From Azospirillum tabaci (lineage in GTDB: Bacteria > Pseudomonadota > Alphaproteobacteria > Azospirillales > Azospirillaceae): a DNA stretch of 64,000 nt. Positions within the stretch are counted from its first letter, which is position 1. Each line of letters opens with the position of its first letter. A program made the translations under genes and the position numbers. A model generated the notes under the pieces. The model had not been told where the DNA came from. It ran no database searches and was given only the letters and a program-made list of their open reading frames with translations. This document shows, piece after piece, positions 7,739-16,945 of the stretch. The DNA lies in assembly GCF_014596085.1 (NCBI RefSeq), contig NZ_JACCJY010000018.1, forward strand, positions 1-64,000, given 5' to 3'.

Positions 7739-8143
7739 TCAGGCGCGCTCCGACCCCGGCGCGCCGGTGCTCCACAGCAGTCCCAGCACCACGCCTTTGC
7801 AGCGCGGCAGCAGCAGGCCGGTCAGCAGCAGGGTCAGCAACGGCCAGATGGTGAGATGCACCCAGGTCGCCGGCTCGTAGCTCTGCTCGACCGACAGGAC
7901 TGCCGGGATGATGATGTGGCCGACGATCAGGATGGTCATCCAGGGCGGGGCGTCGTCGGCGCGCAGATGGCCGAACGCCTCGCCGCAATGGGTGCAGTGG
8001 TCCACCGGCTTCAGGTAGTTCCTGAGCAGGCGCCCGCGTCCGCAGGCCGGGCACTGCCCCATCAGCCCGCGCAGCGCCGCCGTCGTCTTCGACCGCGCGC
8101 CGTCTTCCGCCCCATCGTTCACCGACCTGTCTTCCGCCGACAT
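7739..8143 (-). CDS. DUF983 family membrane protein
   Basis: The 134-residue protein has the DUF983 layout. A short N-terminus leads into a zinc-ribbon-like CPACGRGRLL...CTHCGEAFGHL pair of CxxC motifs (about residues 31-55). Two predicted membrane helices follow (WMTILIVGHIIIPAVLS and HLTIWPLLTLLLTGLLLP), ending in a conserved PRCKG...GLLW tail. The function of the family is not established. Alphaproteobacterial members often occur near cytochrome oxidase genes, but none are here. It lies 60 bases downstream of the small coiled-coil gene on the same strand. Confidence 0.85.
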   Translation of the reverse strand: MSAEDRSVNDGAEDGARSKTTAALRGLMGQCPACGRGRLLRNYLKPVDHCTHCGEAFGHLRADDAPPWMTILIVGHIIIPAVLSVEQSYEPATWVHLTIWPLLTLLLTGLLLPRCKGVVLGLLWSTGAPGSERA

Positions 8144-8203
8144 GACCCTACCCCTGCGTTCCGCTCCCCGAAGGGCTTCATATGGGGAGGGAGCGACCGA
8201 TCG

Positions 8204-8407
8204 TCACGCCGTTCCGTCGCCCGCACTCCGGGGTTGCGCCACACGCAGGGCCTCCACGCGGCGGGCGATGTTCTCCAGCCGCATCTGAAGTTCATGGGCG
8301 CACAGCGCGTGCGCGGCGGCGCGGGCCTCCGCTTCGATGTCGGCGATGGCGGATTCGAGGGCTTGGAGTCGGGCTTGGAGTCGGGCGTCGCGCGGGTCTT
8401 CGCTCAT
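8204..8407 (-). CDS. Small predicted coiled-coil protein
   Basis: This is a 67-residue open frame rich in Ala, Arg, Glu and Leu, with heptad-like spacing throughout (RLQARLQALESAIADIEAEA). It would form a helix resembling SlyX-like or cell-division accessory proteins, but I do not recognise a family. ATG at 8407 is preceded by AGGA at a sensible distance, and the frame sits directly upstream of the DUF983 gene on the same strand. Near the N-terminus the DNA carries a 12-bp tandem duplication (GGGCTTGGAGTC twice, 8362-8385). Could be spurious, but the ribosome-binding site and composition favour a real gene. Confidence 0.5.
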   Translation of the reverse strand: MSEDPRDARLQARLQALESAIADIEAEARAAAHALCAHELQMRLENIARRVEALRVAQPRSAGDGTA

Positions 8408-8487
8408 CGGATTCCTGCTCCGGCAGTTGACGGACTGGCCCCTGGGCGTCTACGGGATGCACAAACCCCCTCCGGGAGCCTGGAGCC

Positions 8488-9456
8488 ATGACGATCACCC
8501 GCCTGTTTTTCGCCGCCGCCACGGCGGCCGTCGCGCTGACCAGCGCCGCCGCCTTCGCCCAGACCAAGACCGTCGCCATCACCGCCATCGTCGAGCATCC
8601 GGCGCTCGACGCCACGCGCGACGGCGTGATCGAGGCGCTGAAGGCCGCGGGCTACACGCCGGGTGACACCCTGAAGGTCGAGTATCAGAGCGCCCAGGGC
8701 AACCCCGCGACCGCCGCGCAGATCGCGCGCCAGTTCGCCGGCGCCCGTCCGGACGTGATCGTTCCGATCTCCACCCCCTCCGCCCAGGCGGTCGTGGCGT
8801 CGACCCGCGACATTCCGGTGGTCTTCACCGCGGTGACCGACCCGGTCGGCGCGCAGCTCGTCCGCAGCCTGGACAAGCCGGGCGCCAACGTGACCGGCGT
8901 GTCGGACATGGCTCCGGTGACCGAGCATGTCGCGCTGATCCGCGAGATCGTGCCCTCGGTCAAGCGTCTGGGCGTCCTCTACAACCCTGGTGAGCCGAAC
9001 TCCGTCTCGCTGGTCAAGGCGTTGAAGGACGAGGCGCAGAAGGCCGGGCTGACCGTGGTCGAGGCGACCGCCACCAAGTCCGCCGACGCCCAGCCCGCCG
9101 CCCGCAGCCTCGTCGGCAAGGCCGACGCGGTCTACGTGCCGCTGGACAACACGGTCGTCTCGGCGCTGGAGAGCGTCGTGGCGGTGGGCCAGCAGGCCAA
9201 GCTGCCGGTCTTCTCCGCCGACACCGACAGCGTGGCGCGCGGCACCGTGGCGTCCATCGGCTTCGACTACCGGCAGGTCGGCCGTCAGACCGGCGAGGCC
9301 GTGGTCCGCATCCTGAAGGGCGAGAAGCCGGGCGACGTTCCGGTGACCTTCGCCAAGGGCACCGACCTGTTCGTGAACCCGAAATCCGCGGCGGCGATGG
9401 GCGTGACCATCCCCGAGGCGGTGACCCAGCGCGCGACCAAGGTGGTCGGGCAGTAA
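8488..9456 (+). CDS. ABC transporter substrate-binding protein, ABC_sub_bind (TrpX-like) family
   Basis: The 322-residue exported protein has a clear signal peptide (residues 1-25, ending AAAFAQ) and the fold of the ABC_sub_bind family. Landmarks are VEYQSAQGNPATAAQIARQF, PDVIVPISTPSAQAV, PVVFTAVTDPVGAQLV and VLYNPGEPNSV. Members bind small molecules for importers; some in Gram-positive bacteria are associated with tryptophan through T-box control. No T-box or other riboswitch is visible here, so the ligand is unknown. It is the first gene of a three-gene operon with a TrpY-like permease and a TrpZ-like ATPase. A palindromic repeat separates it from the permease gene. Confidence 0.88.
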   Translation: MTITRLFFAAATAAVALTSAAAFAQTKTVAITAIVEHPALDATRDGVIEALKAAGYTPGDTLKVEYQSAQGNPATAAQIARQFAGARPDVIVPISTPSAQAVVASTRDIPVVFTAVTDPVGAQLVRSLDKPGANVTGVSDMAPVTEHVALIREIVPSVKRLGVLYNPGEPNSVSLVKALKDEAQKAGLTVVEATATKSADAQPAARSLVGKADAVYVPLDNTVVSALESVVAVGQQAKLPVFSADTDSVARGTVASIGFDYRQVGRQTGEAVVRILKGEKPGDVPVTFAKGTDLFVNPKSAAAMGVTIPEAVTQRATKVVGQ

Positions 9457-9486
9457 GTTGTTTCGTTGAGGGGGAGTGGTTGCGGA

Positions 9487-9572
9487 GGGCCCCCCTCCCA
9501 ACCTCCCCCCGCTCCGCAGGGGGAGGAGAAAGCCCTCCCCTGCGGAGCGGGGGAGGGTTTGGGAGGGGGCCC
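9487..9572. repeat. Two-armed GC-rich palindromic repeat, copy 1
   Basis: A GGGCCCCCCTCCC arm and its complement flank an inner CCTCCCCC-GCTCCGC-AGGGGGAGG hairpin, with a second inner hairpin around CCCTCCCCTGCGGAGCGGGG. It sits between the binding-protein and permease genes of the same operon. Same family as the copies at 13185, 26793, 37877, 51346 and 62619. Confidence 0.85.
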
Positions 9573-9597
9573 GACGCGACACCCCCAAGGACCAATC

Positions 9598-10497
9598 ATG
9601 AGTGAAATCGCCTTCTTCGGGGCCGTCGAGATCGGGCTGGTGTACGCGCTGGTCGCCCTTGGCGTGTACCTGTCCTTCCGGGTGCTCGATTTCCCGGACC
9701 TGACGGTGGACGGCAGCTTCCCGCTGGGGGCGGCGGTCTGCGCCACGCTTCTGGTCGCCGGGGTCAACCCGTGGATCGCCAGCCTCGTCGCGGCGCTGGC
9801 CGGGTCGATGGCCGGTCTGGTGACGGCGACGTTGAACGTCCGCTTCAAGATCCTGCACCTGCTGGCCAGCATCCTGACCATGATCGCGCTGTTCTCGGTG
9901 AACCTGCGCGTGATGGGCCGCCCGAACGTGGCGCTGCTGATGCAGGACACCGTGCTGACGCCCTTTTACGGGCTGGGGCTGCCCGACCATGTGGTGCGGC
10001 CGCTGGTCGTGCTGGTCGTCGTCGTCGTGGTCGTTCTGCTGCTGGCCCGCTTCCTGAACAGCGAGTTCGGCCTCGCCATGCGGGCGACCGGCGTCAACGC
10101 CCGGATGGCCCGCGCCCAGGGCGTCGAGACGGACTTCCACATCTACGCCGGCATGGCCCTGTCGAACGGGCTGTGCGCCCTGGCCGGCGCGCTGTTCGCC
10201 CAGACCAACGGCTTCGCCGACGTGACCACCGGCATCGGCACCATCGTCGTCGGTCTGGCCGCGGTGATCGTCGGCGAGACGGTGCTGCCGGCCCGCGCGA
10301 TGCTGTGGGCGCTGGTCGGCTGCGTTGTCGGTTCCATCCTCTACCGTCTGGCGGTCCAGCTGGCCCTGTCGGCGGACGCCATCGGGCTCCAGGCCTCCGA
10401 CCTCAACCTCGTCACCGCCGTCCTGGTCGCGGTGGCGCTGATCCTGCCGCGGATGCGGCTGAAAGCCGCGTCGAAGAAGAGGGAGGCCGTCCGATGA
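9598..10497 (+). CDS. ABC transporter permease (TrpY-like)
   Basis: This 299-residue integral membrane protein has about eight hydrophobic segments. It shows the pattern of permeases paired with ABC_sub_bind binding proteins: an early FRVLDFPDLTVDGSFPLG segment, GLAMRATGVNARMARAQGV at the cytoplasmic coupling loop, and IVVGLAAVIVGE. It forms the channel of the importer with the ATPase whose start codon overlaps its stop (ATGA at 10494-10497). I take ATG 9598 as the start; a longer frame upstream would read through the palindromic repeat. Confidence 0.88.
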   Translation: MSEIAFFGAVEIGLVYALVALGVYLSFRVLDFPDLTVDGSFPLGAAVCATLLVAGVNPWIASLVAALAGSMAGLVTATLNVRFKILHLLASILTMIALFSVNLRVMGRPNVALLMQDTVLTPFYGLGLPDHVVRPLVVLVVVVVVVLLLARFLNSEFGLAMRATGVNARMARAQGVETDFHIYAGMALSNGLCALAGALFAQTNGFADVTTGIGTIVVGLAAVIVGETVLPARAMLWALVGCVVGSILYRLAVQLALSADAIGLQASDLNLVTAVLVAVALILPRMRLKAASKKREAVR

Positions 10498-11291
10498 TCA
10501 CGGTCAACGGCATCCACGTCACCTTCGGGCGCGGCACCCCGCTGGAGAAGCACGCCCTGCGCGGCGTCGACCTGACGATTCCGGAAGGGCAGTTCGTCAC
10601 GGTCATCGGCTCCAACGGCGCCGGCAAGTCGACCTTCCTGGGCGCGCTGGCCGGCGACGTGATCGCCGAGACGGGCAGCATCGCCATCGACGGCGTGGAC
10701 GTCACCCGCTGGGCGACGCCGAAGCGCGCCTCGCTGGTCGCCCGCGTCTTCCAGGACCCGATGGTCGGAAGCTGCACCGCGCTCACCATCGAGGAGAACA
10801 TGGCGCTGGCCGCCGCCCGCGGGCGGCGCCGCGGCCTGGGCTTCGCCCTGCGCGGCGACCGCCGCCGGCATTTCCGCGAGCGCATCGCGGAGCTGGGGCT
10901 GGGGCTGGAGAATCGGCTGCACGACCGCATGGGCCTGCTGTCCGGCGGCCAGAGGCAGGCGGTCAGCCTGCTGATGGCGACGCTCGCCGGGTCGAAGATC
11001 CTGCTGCTCGACGAGCACACGGCGGCGCTCGACCCCGGAACGGCGGAGTTCGTGCTGGGCCTGACCCGCCGCATCGTCGAGGAGAACCGGCTGACCACGC
11101 TGATGGTCACCCACTCCATGCGGCAGGCGCTGGACTATGGCGACCGCACGGTGATGCTGCACGAGGGGCGGATCGTGCTCGACGTGTCGGGGGAGCAGCG
11201 CGCCGGTCTGGACGTGCCGCATCTGCTGGCGTTGTTCGCCAAGCAGCGCGGCGGCGAGGACATCACCGACGACAGCCTGCTGATCGGCTGA
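10494..11291 (+). CDS. ABC transporter ATP-binding protein (TrpZ-like)
   Basis: This 265-residue ATPase of the importer has Walker A GSNGAGKST (about residues 40-48), a Q-loop at RVFQDPMVG, signature LSGGQRQ and Walker B ILLLDEHTAALDP. The DEHTAAL variant in place of DEPT is characteristic of this subfamily. It overlaps the permease stop by four bases, implying translational coupling. It is the last gene of the operon; a convergent antiporter gene follows 22 bases later. Confidence 0.9.
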   Translation: MITVNGIHVTFGRGTPLEKHALRGVDLTIPEGQFVTVIGSNGAGKSTFLGALAGDVIAETGSIAIDGVDVTRWATPKRASLVARVFQDPMVGSCTALTIEENMALAAARGRRRGLGFALRGDRRRHFRERIAELGLGLENRLHDRMGLLSGGQRQAVSLLMATLAGSKILLLDEHTAALDPGTAEFVLGLTRRIVEENRLTTLMVTHSMRQALDYGDRTVMLHEGRIVLDVSGEQRAGLDVPHLLALFAKQRGGEDITDDSLLIG

Positions 11292-11313
11292 GTCGGAGCG
11301 GGACCGCGCCCGG

Positions 11314-13122
11314 TCAGACGGTCTTGCGGTCCCGCTCCTCCTCCGGTTCCTCGCGGTCGGCCTCGAAGAGGGCCTGAAGTTCGGCGGCGGCTTGGCGGGA
11401 GGTCTGGATCAGGCGGTTCTCGTCGTGATGCACGGCGTGCTGGCGGACCAGCGTGCGCTCGTCATGCTCGCGGAAGGTGTCCAGCGTGTGGCGGGTCTCC
11501 TCCGGCGGCAGGCCCAGCGACTCCAGGACGCCGCCGGTCAGCCGCAGGCTGGAATCGTAGGTCTCGCGCACGAAGTGCGTAACCCCGCGGTCCATCAGGA
11601 AATGGGCGTGGCGGCGGTTGCGGGCGCGGGCGTGGATGACGAGGTGCGGAAAATGGCGCGTCGCCAGCTCGACCACGCGCAGCGACTGCTCCATGTCCTC
11701 CAGCGCCACCACCAGCACCTTGGCCTTGTCCGCCCCGGCGGCGCGCAGCAGGTCGAGCCGCGTCGGGTCGCCGTAATAGACCTTGTTGCCGAAGCGCCGC
11801 ACGACATCGACCTGCTCGGCGCTCTGCTCCAGCGCCGTGAAGGGGATGCCGCGCAGCCGCAGCACGCGCCCGACGATCTGCCCGACCCGGCCGAAGCCGC
11901 AGATCAGCACCGGCGGCTCCCCGTCCGGCGCGATGGTGTCGTAGGGGCGGACGGGCTTCACGATCAGGCGCGGCGCCAGCCAGCGCTCCTCCGCCGCGAA
12001 GACGAAGGGGGTGGCGATCATCGACAGCGTGACCACCAGCATCGCCGTCGCCGCCTGTCCCCCGGTCATCGCCCCGACGCCGACGGCCAGCCCGAACAGC
12101 ACGAAGCCGAACTCGCCGCCCTGGCTCAGCACGGTGGACAGCCGCACCGACCCGCCCGGACGCAGGCCGGACAGGCGGGCCAGCCCGAACAGCGCCGCCG
12201 CCTTCAAAGCCATCAGCCCGAGCGCCAGCGACAGGTAGCGCACCGGCTCGGCCATCAGAGCCGCCACGTCGGCCCCCATGCCCACCGACACGAAGAACAG
12301 GCCGAGCAGAAGCCCCTCGAACGGCGCGATGTCGGCCTGCACCTCGTGCCGGTACTCCGAATCGGACAGCAGCACCCCGGCCATGAAGGCGCCGAGCGAC
12401 ATGGACAGCCCCGCCCAGGCGGCGAACAGGGCGGTGCCCAGCACGATCAGCAGGGCGGTGGCGGTGAAGATCTCCGGCGTCCGGGCGCCGTCCACGATGC
12501 GCAGCACGGGGCGCAGCAGGTAGCGCCCGCCGGCCAGGATCACCGCGATCGCCCCGCCGGCCTTCAGCACGGCCAGCCACGCCGTTCCGGCGTCCGGCAC
12601 CTCACCCGCGCCGTGGCCGAGCAGCGGCAGCAGCGCCACCGCGGGGATGATGGCGAGGTCCTGGAAGAGCAGGATCGAGAAGGCGCTGCGCCCGGCGTTG
12701 GTGGTCAGCAGCTCCCGCTCCGCCAGCATCGGCAGCACCATGGCGGTGGAGGACAGGGAGAGGCCGAATCCGGTCACCGCGGCGGCGGCGGGGGTGAACC
12801 CCAGCAGGAGGATGGCGGCGGCGGCGATCACGACGGCGGTCACCGTGACCTGGGCGCCACCGAGCCCCAGGACGGAACGTCGCATCACCCAGAGGCGGGC
12901 GGGGCGCAGCTCCAATCCGATCAGGAACAGCAGCATGATGACGCCGAGTTCCGAGACGTGCCGGATCGCCTCGACGTCCGTCACCAGCCCGAGCCCGCCC
13001 GGCCCAATGGCCAGCCCTGCCGCGAGATAGCCGAGCGGCCCGCCGAAGCCGATCCGCTTGGCCACCGGCACCGCTAGGACCACGGCGGCCAGCAGCACCA
13101 CCAACGTCACAAAATCCGGCAT
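11314..13122 (-). CDS. Kef-type K+/H+ antiporter with TrkA-N (RCK) domain
   Basis: This 602-residue CPA2-family antiporter has about twelve membrane helices in residues 1-385, including LGVIMLLFLIGLELRPARLW, GLSLSSTAMVLPML and LSQGGEFGFVLFGL. A Rossmann RCK domain follows, starting VLICGFGRVGQIVGRVL. KefB/KefC relatives exchange K+ for H+ and respond to glutathione adducts or nucleotides bound at the RCK domain. The very C-terminus is a charged helix (EADREEPEEERDRK). ATG 13122 opens directly into the first helix; an earlier in-frame start would add a tail read from the intergenic repeat. No ancillary kefF/kefG gene is adjacent, so B versus C type is not assigned. Confidence 0.9.
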   Translation of the reverse strand: MPDFVTLVVLLAAVVLAVPVAKRIGFGGPLGYLAAGLAIGPGGLGLVTDVEAIRHVSELGVIMLLFLIGLELRPARLWVMRRSVLGLGGAQVTVTAVVIAAAAILLLGFTPAAAAVTGFGLSLSSTAMVLPMLAERELLTTNAGRSAFSILLFQDLAIIPAVALLPLLGHGAGEVPDAGTAWLAVLKAGGAIAVILAGGRYLLRPVLRIVDGARTPEIFTATALLIVLGTALFAAWAGLSMSLGAFMAGVLLSDSEYRHEVQADIAPFEGLLLGLFFVSVGMGADVAALMAEPVRYLSLALGLMALKAAALFGLARLSGLRPGGSVRLSTVLSQGGEFGFVLFGLAVGVGAMTGGQAATAMLVVTLSMIATPFVFAAEERWLAPRLIVKPVRPYDTIAPDGEPPVLICGFGRVGQIVGRVLRLRGIPFTALEQSAEQVDVVRRFGNKVYYGDPTRLDLLRAAGADKAKVLVVALEDMEQSLRVVELATRHFPHLVIHARARNRRHAHFLMDRGVTHFVRETYDSSLRLTGGVLESLGLPPEETRHTLDTFREHDERTLVRQHAVHHDENRLIQTSRQAAAELQALFEADREEPEEERDRKTV

Positions 13123-13184
13123 CGGGCCCGTCCGCGCTGTGTCGAGGGACGGAATATGGGGGGGCGCTTGCCCCCGGCACAACA

Positions 13185-13298
13185 TTGCCCCCTCCCTAAC
13201 CCTCCCCCGCTTCGCAGGGGAGGGAACCGAATCCCCTCTCCTGCGAAGCGGGGGAGGGAAGGGGCCCGCGGCGCAAGCCGTGGGAAGGGTGGGGGCAA
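13185..13298. repeat. Two-armed GC-rich palindromic repeat, copy 2
   Basis: TTGCCCCCTCCC and GGGTGGGGGCAA outer arms enclose two CCCTCCCC/GGGGAGGG hairpins with the CTTCGCAGG core and a GGGCCCGCGGC...GCCGTGGG segment. It lies between mrp and the antiporter gene, both on the minus strand, so it would be in the 3' end of the mrp transcript. Confidence 0.85.
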
Positions 13299-13311
13299 CG
13301 ACCCCGCCGCC

Positions 13312-14484
13312 TTACGACACCACGATCCGCGGCGCCGCCCGCGCCGGGCCTTGCTCGCCGGCGATCTTCTCCCACACGCGCTTGGCAATTCCGCGGTACG
13401 CCTTCGCGTGTTCCGACTCGGGCTGCGACACGACGATGGGCTGGCCCTGGTCGGAGGTCTCGCGGATGTCGAGGTGCAGCGGGATCTCGCCCAGGAACTC
13501 CATGCCCAGGTCGGAAGCCTCCTTGCGGGCGCCGCCGTGGCTGAAGATGTCCGTGCGGTGGCCGCAGTTCGGGCAGCAGAAGTAGCTCATGTTCTCGATG
13601 ATGCCGAGGACGGGCACGTCCACGCGGCGGAACATGTTCAGCCCCTTGCGGGCGTCCAGCAGGGCGATGTCCTGCGGGGTCGAGACGATGATCGCCCCGG
13701 CCAGCGGCACCTGCTGTGCCATGGTGAGTTGTGCGTCGCCGGTGCCCGGCGGCATGTCCACCACCAGAACGTCGAGCGTGCCCCAGTTCACGTCGCGCAG
13801 CATCTGCTGCAGGGCGCTCATCACCATCGGGCCGCGCCAGATCATCGGCGTGTCCTCGGCCACCAGGAAGCCCATCGACATCACCTTGATGCCGTAGTTC
13901 TCCATCGGCTCCAGGATTTTGCCGTCGCGGCTGGTCGGCCGGCCGGAGATGCCCAGCATGCGCGGCATGGACGGGCCGTAGATGTCGGCGTCCAGAAGCC
14001 CGACCTTCAACCCGTTCGCCGCCATGGCGAGGGCGAGGTTGCTGGCCGTGGTGGACTTGCCGACGCCGCCCTTGCCCGACGCGACGGCGACGATGGCCTT
14101 CACGCCCGGCACCAGCGGCTTCTGCTCCGCCGGCTGCCCATGGGAATGGCCACCATGGGAGTGGCCATGGCCGCCATGGGAGTGCCCATGATCGTGCCCG
14201 TGGCCCTGCTGCGGGGCCGCGCCCTGGCCGGCGGGGCGGTGCGCCGTCAGGACCGCGGTGACCGACAGGACGCCCGGCAGGGCCTCCACCGCTTTCTCGG
14301 CGGCGTGGCGCACCGGCTCGGCCTGGGCGCCGCGCTTGGGGTCCACCTCGATCGAAAAGGCGACGTGCCCGTCACGCACGACAAGTCCGGAGAGCATGCC
14401 GAGGCTGACGACGTCCTTGCCCCGTTCCGGATCGACAACCGTCCTCAGAGCTTCAAGGACTTGAGCTTCGCTGACCTGCGCCAT
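13312..14484 (-). CDS. mrp: Mrp/NBP35-type iron-sulfur carrier ATPase with histidine-rich linker
   Basis: This 390-residue P-loop ATPase belongs to the Mrp/ApbC family, which carries Fe-S clusters to apo-proteins. An N-terminal MIP18/DUF59 domain (about residues 5-82) precedes the ATPase. The deviant Walker [11 protein letters not shown] lies near residue 136, with [14 protein letters not shown] after it, a [10 protein letters not shown] Walker B, and the cluster-binding pair in [15 protein letters not shown] near the C-terminus. Between the domains is a strongly histidine-rich stretch (ten His in residues 95-115, GH and HS repeats). ATG 14484 starts the DUF59 domain. The gene is divergent from hflK. 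Confidence 0.93.
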   Translation of the reverse strand: MAQVSEAQVLEALRTVVDPERGKDVVSLGMLSGLVVRDGHVAFSIEVDPKRGAQAEPVRHAAEKAVEALPGVLSVTAVLTAHRPAGQGAAPQQGHGHDHGHSHGGHGHSHGGHSHGQPAEQKPLVPGVKAIVAVASGKGGVGKSTTASNLALAMAANGLKVGLLDADIYGPSMPRMLGISGRPTSRDGKILEPMENYGIKVMSMGFLVAEDTPMIWRGPMVMSALQQMLRDVNWGTLDVLVVDMPPGTGDAQLTMAQQVPLAGAIIVSTPQDIALLDARKGLNMFRRVDVPVLGIIENMSYFCCPNCGHRTDIFSHGGARKEASDLGMEFLGEIPLHLDIRETSDQGQPIVVSQPESEHAKAYRGIAKRVWEKIAGEQGPARAAPRIVVS

Positions 14485-14668
14485 GGTTGAAAACTCCGCT
14501 TCCTTCCCGATATTGGCGGATATCCGTCGGTGAAATCCTTCCCCGAATGGGATGGGCACTATAGGGCCGGCGGACAATAATGGTAAAGGGATCGGACGGT
14601 CCGGAAACGATTTGTTTTCCGGAATTTCCGTCCCAAGAATTGAGAGAGCGCGAAGGGGAACGAACGGA

Positions 14669-15859
14669 ATGCCGTGGAGCAATCAGGGAGGGGGCGGCGG
14701 TGGCGGCCCCTGGGGTCCTCCGCCGGGTGGTGGCGGTCAGAATCCGTGGGGCCGTCCGCCGGGTGGCGGTGGCGGCGGTGGCGGTGGCGGCGGAGGGCCG
14801 CAGCCGCCGGACCTGGAGGATCTGCTGCGCCGCGGCCAGGACCGCCTGAAGCGGGTGATGCCGGGCGGCGTCGGCAGCGGCCGGGGCATCGCGCTCGTCG
14901 TCGGCCTGCTGGCCGCGGTCTGGCTGGCCAGCGGCATCTACCGCGTCGAGGCGGACGAGCAGGGCGTCGTGCTGCGCTTCGGCCAGTGGGTGCGCACCGA
15001 ACAGCCCGGTCTGCGCTATCACCTGCCGTCGCCCATCGAAACGGTGCTGATGCCCAAGGTGACGCGCGTCAACCGCATCGAGGTCGGCTACCGCTCGGCC
15101 GGCGACGGGCGTCGCGGCGACCGTGACGTCCCCGACGAGTCGCTGATGCTGACCGGCGACGAGAACATCATCGACATCGACTTCACCGTCTTCTGGGTCA
15201 TCAAGGACGCGGGCGAGTATCTGTTCAAGATCCGCGACCCCGAGGCCACCGTGAAGAAGGCGGCGGAAAGCGCGATGCGCGAGGTCATCGGCCGCACCGA
15301 CCTGCAGCCGGCCCTGACCGAGGCCCGCCAGCAGATCGAAACCTCCACCCGCCAGCTCCTCCAGGCCATGCTGGACGACTATGAGGCGGGCATCGAGGTG
15401 ACGCAGGTGCAGCTCCAGAAGGCCGACCCGCCGTCGCCCGTCATCGACGCCTTCAACGACGTGCAGCGCGCCCGCGCCGACCGCGAACGCGCCCGCAACG
15501 AGGCCGAGGCCTACCGGAACGACGTGATCCCGCGCGCCCGAGGCGACGCGGAACGGCTGATCCAGGAAGCCTCCGCCTACCGCGAGCAGGTCGTGAATCT
15601 GGCCCAGGGTGACGCCGATCGTTTCCGCAAGGTCTTCGACGCCTACTCGACCGCCAAGGACGTGACCGCCAAGCGCATGTATCTGGAGACCATGGAAGAG
15701 ATTCTGCGCGGCGCGAACAAGGTCATCATCGACGGCAACGCGCAGGGCGCGCAGGGCGTGGTTCCCTATCTGCCGCTCAACCAGCTTCAGCCGGCCCCGG
15801 CTGGCGCGCAGTCGCCGAACGGCGCGGCGCGGCCCGCCGGCCAGCCGCCGGCCCGTTGA
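14669..15859 (+). CDS. hflK: FtsH protease modulator HflK
   Basis: HflK pairs with HflC in an SPFH/prohibitin ring at the inner membrane that restrains the FtsH protease. The 396-residue protein has a Gly/Pro-rich N-terminus with two long glycine runs (within residues 7-43) and one membrane helix ([18 protein letters not shown]). The SPFH domain begins [15 protein letters not shown] and includes [19 protein letters not shown], followed by a coiled coil rich in [22 protein letters not shown] 14669 is preceded by GAAGGGGAACG. Eleven bases separate it from hflC. Confidence 0.95.
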   Translation: MPWSNQGGGGGGGPWGPPPGGGGQNPWGRPPGGGGGGGGGGGGPQPPDLEDLLRRGQDRLKRVMPGGVGSGRGIALVVGLLAAVWLASGIYRVEADEQGVVLRFGQWVRTEQPGLRYHLPSPIETVLMPKVTRVNRIEVGYRSAGDGRRGDRDVPDESLMLTGDENIIDIDFTVFWVIKDAGEYLFKIRDPEATVKKAAESAMREVIGRTDLQPALTEARQQIETSTRQLLQAMLDDYEAGIEVTQVQLQKADPPSPVIDAFNDVQRARADRERARNEAEAYRNDVIPRARGDAERLIQEASAYREQVVNLAQGDADRFRKVFDAYSTAKDVTAKRMYLETMEEILRGANKVIIDGNAQGAQGVVPYLPLNQLQPAPAGAQSPNGAARPAGQPPAR

Positions 15860-15870
15860 GGAGGGATGCC

Positions 15871-16818
15871 ATGAACCGCACATTGTTGGTCGCCGGCATC
15901 GGCATCCTCGCCGCGGGCGTGCTCGCCTCGGCCTCGCTGTTCACGGTGAACGAGGCGCAGCAGGCGCTCGTCCTCCAGTTCGGCGAGCCGATGCGCGTCA
16001 TCCGCGAACCCGGCCTGAAGGCCAAGGTTCCCTTCATCCAGGAAGTCCGCATCCTCGACCGCCGCGTGCTCGACCTCGACCCGCCGGTGGAGCAGGTCAT
16101 CCTGGCCGACCAGAAGCGCCTGGACGTGGACGCCTTCGCGCGCTACCGCATCCTGGACCCGCTGCGCTTCTACCAGACCGCCGGCAACGAGGCGGTGGCC
16201 GAGACGCGGATGAACGCCATCGTGAACTCGGCGCTCCGCCGCGTCCTCGGCAGCGTGACGCTGCTCGCCATCCTGTCGGACGAGCGTCCGCGCGTGATGA
16301 ACGACATCCGCGGGCAGGTGAACGACGAGGCGAAGCGCTTCGGCATCGAGATCGTCGACGTCCGCATCCGCCGCGCCGACCTGCCGGAGGAGACCAGCCA
16401 GTCGATCTTCGCCCGCATGCGGTCGGAGCGTGAGCGCGAGGCCGCCGAGGCCCGCGCCCAGGGTCAGGAGCAGTCGCAGCAGATCCGCTCCCGCGCGGAC
16501 CGCGAGCGCACCGTCATCCTGGCCGAAGCGCAGCGCGATTCGCAGATCCTGCGCGGTGAAGGCGACAACCAGGCGCTGAAGTTGATCGCCGAGGCGACGT
16601 CGCAGGACCCGCAGTTCTACAGCTTCTACCGGACGCTCGAAGCCTACCGGAAGTCGCTGAACAAGGACGACACCACCATGGTGCTGTCCCCGACCGGCGA
16701 GTTCTTCCGCTACTTCGGCGACATCACCGGAGGCGGCAACGGCCAGCCGGGGTCGGCCTCCGGCAGCGCTCCGGCGCCGCAGCGGGCCCCGGCTCCGGCA
16801 ACCGCCCAGCAGCAGTAA
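15871..16818 (+). CDS. hflC: FtsH protease modulator HflC
   Basis: This is the partner of HflK, 315 residues with an N-terminal membrane anchor (LLVAGIGILAAGVLASASLF). The SPFH domain includes NEAQQALVLQFGEPMRVI and ILADQKRLDVDAFARYRI, and the coiled coil contains FARMRSEREREAAEARAQGQ. The C-terminus is an Ala/Pro/Gln-rich tail. GAGGAGGG upstream of ATG 15871 is a good ribosome-binding site. Together with hflK, the DUF2065 gene and degP it forms an envelope-protein quality-control cluster. Confidence 0.95.
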   Translation: MNRTLLVAGIGILAAGVLASASLFTVNEAQQALVLQFGEPMRVIREPGLKAKVPFIQEVRILDRRVLDLDPPVEQVILADQKRLDVDAFARYRILDPLRFYQTAGNEAVAETRMNAIVNSALRRVLGSVTLLAILSDERPRVMNDIRGQVNDEAKRFGIEIVDVRIRRADLPEETSQSIFARMRSEREREAAEARAQGQEQSQQIRSRADRERTVILAEAQRDSQILRGEGDNQALKLIAEATSQDPQFYSFYRTLEAYRKSLNKDDTTMVLSPTGEFFRYFGDITGGGNGQPGSASGSAPAPQRAPAPATAQQQ

Positions 16819-16835
16819 GACGTCGCGCTCGATTT

Positions 16836-16860
16836 CCCTTCCCCGGATCCCGGGGAGGGG
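16836..16860. repeat. GC-rich hairpin after hflC
   Basis: CCCTTCCCCGG (16836-16846) pairs with CCGGGGAGGGG (16850-16860) around a three-base loop, with one G-U pair. It has no T-run. The following GGGGTGGGGTGGGGGC resembles the outer arm of the dispersed repeats, so this may be a diverged one-armed relative. Confidence 0.6.
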
Positions 16861-16945
16861 GTGGGGTGGGGGCTCCCGTTCTCCCACCCCAATTTTGTCT
16901 TCATGCCTCCACCCGCGTCTTCAAGCCGGAAGTGCCGCCCGACCG

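Noticed and set aside
9487-9572. The dispersed palindromic repeats as a CRISPR array
   Set aside because: Copies are kilobases apart, differ in arm content, and have no uniform spacers or cas genes. They are hairpin-forming intergenic repeats.
8488-11291. Calling this importer a tryptophan transporter (trpXYZ)
   Set aside because: The family resemblance is real, but the tryptophan link comes from T-box control in Gram-positive bacteria. No T-box or other tryptophan signal is present here, so the ligand is left open.
16895-16945. An extended N-terminus for the DUF2065 gene
   Set aside because: The extra 17 residues are not part of the family, and the first membrane helix begins right after ATG 16946.
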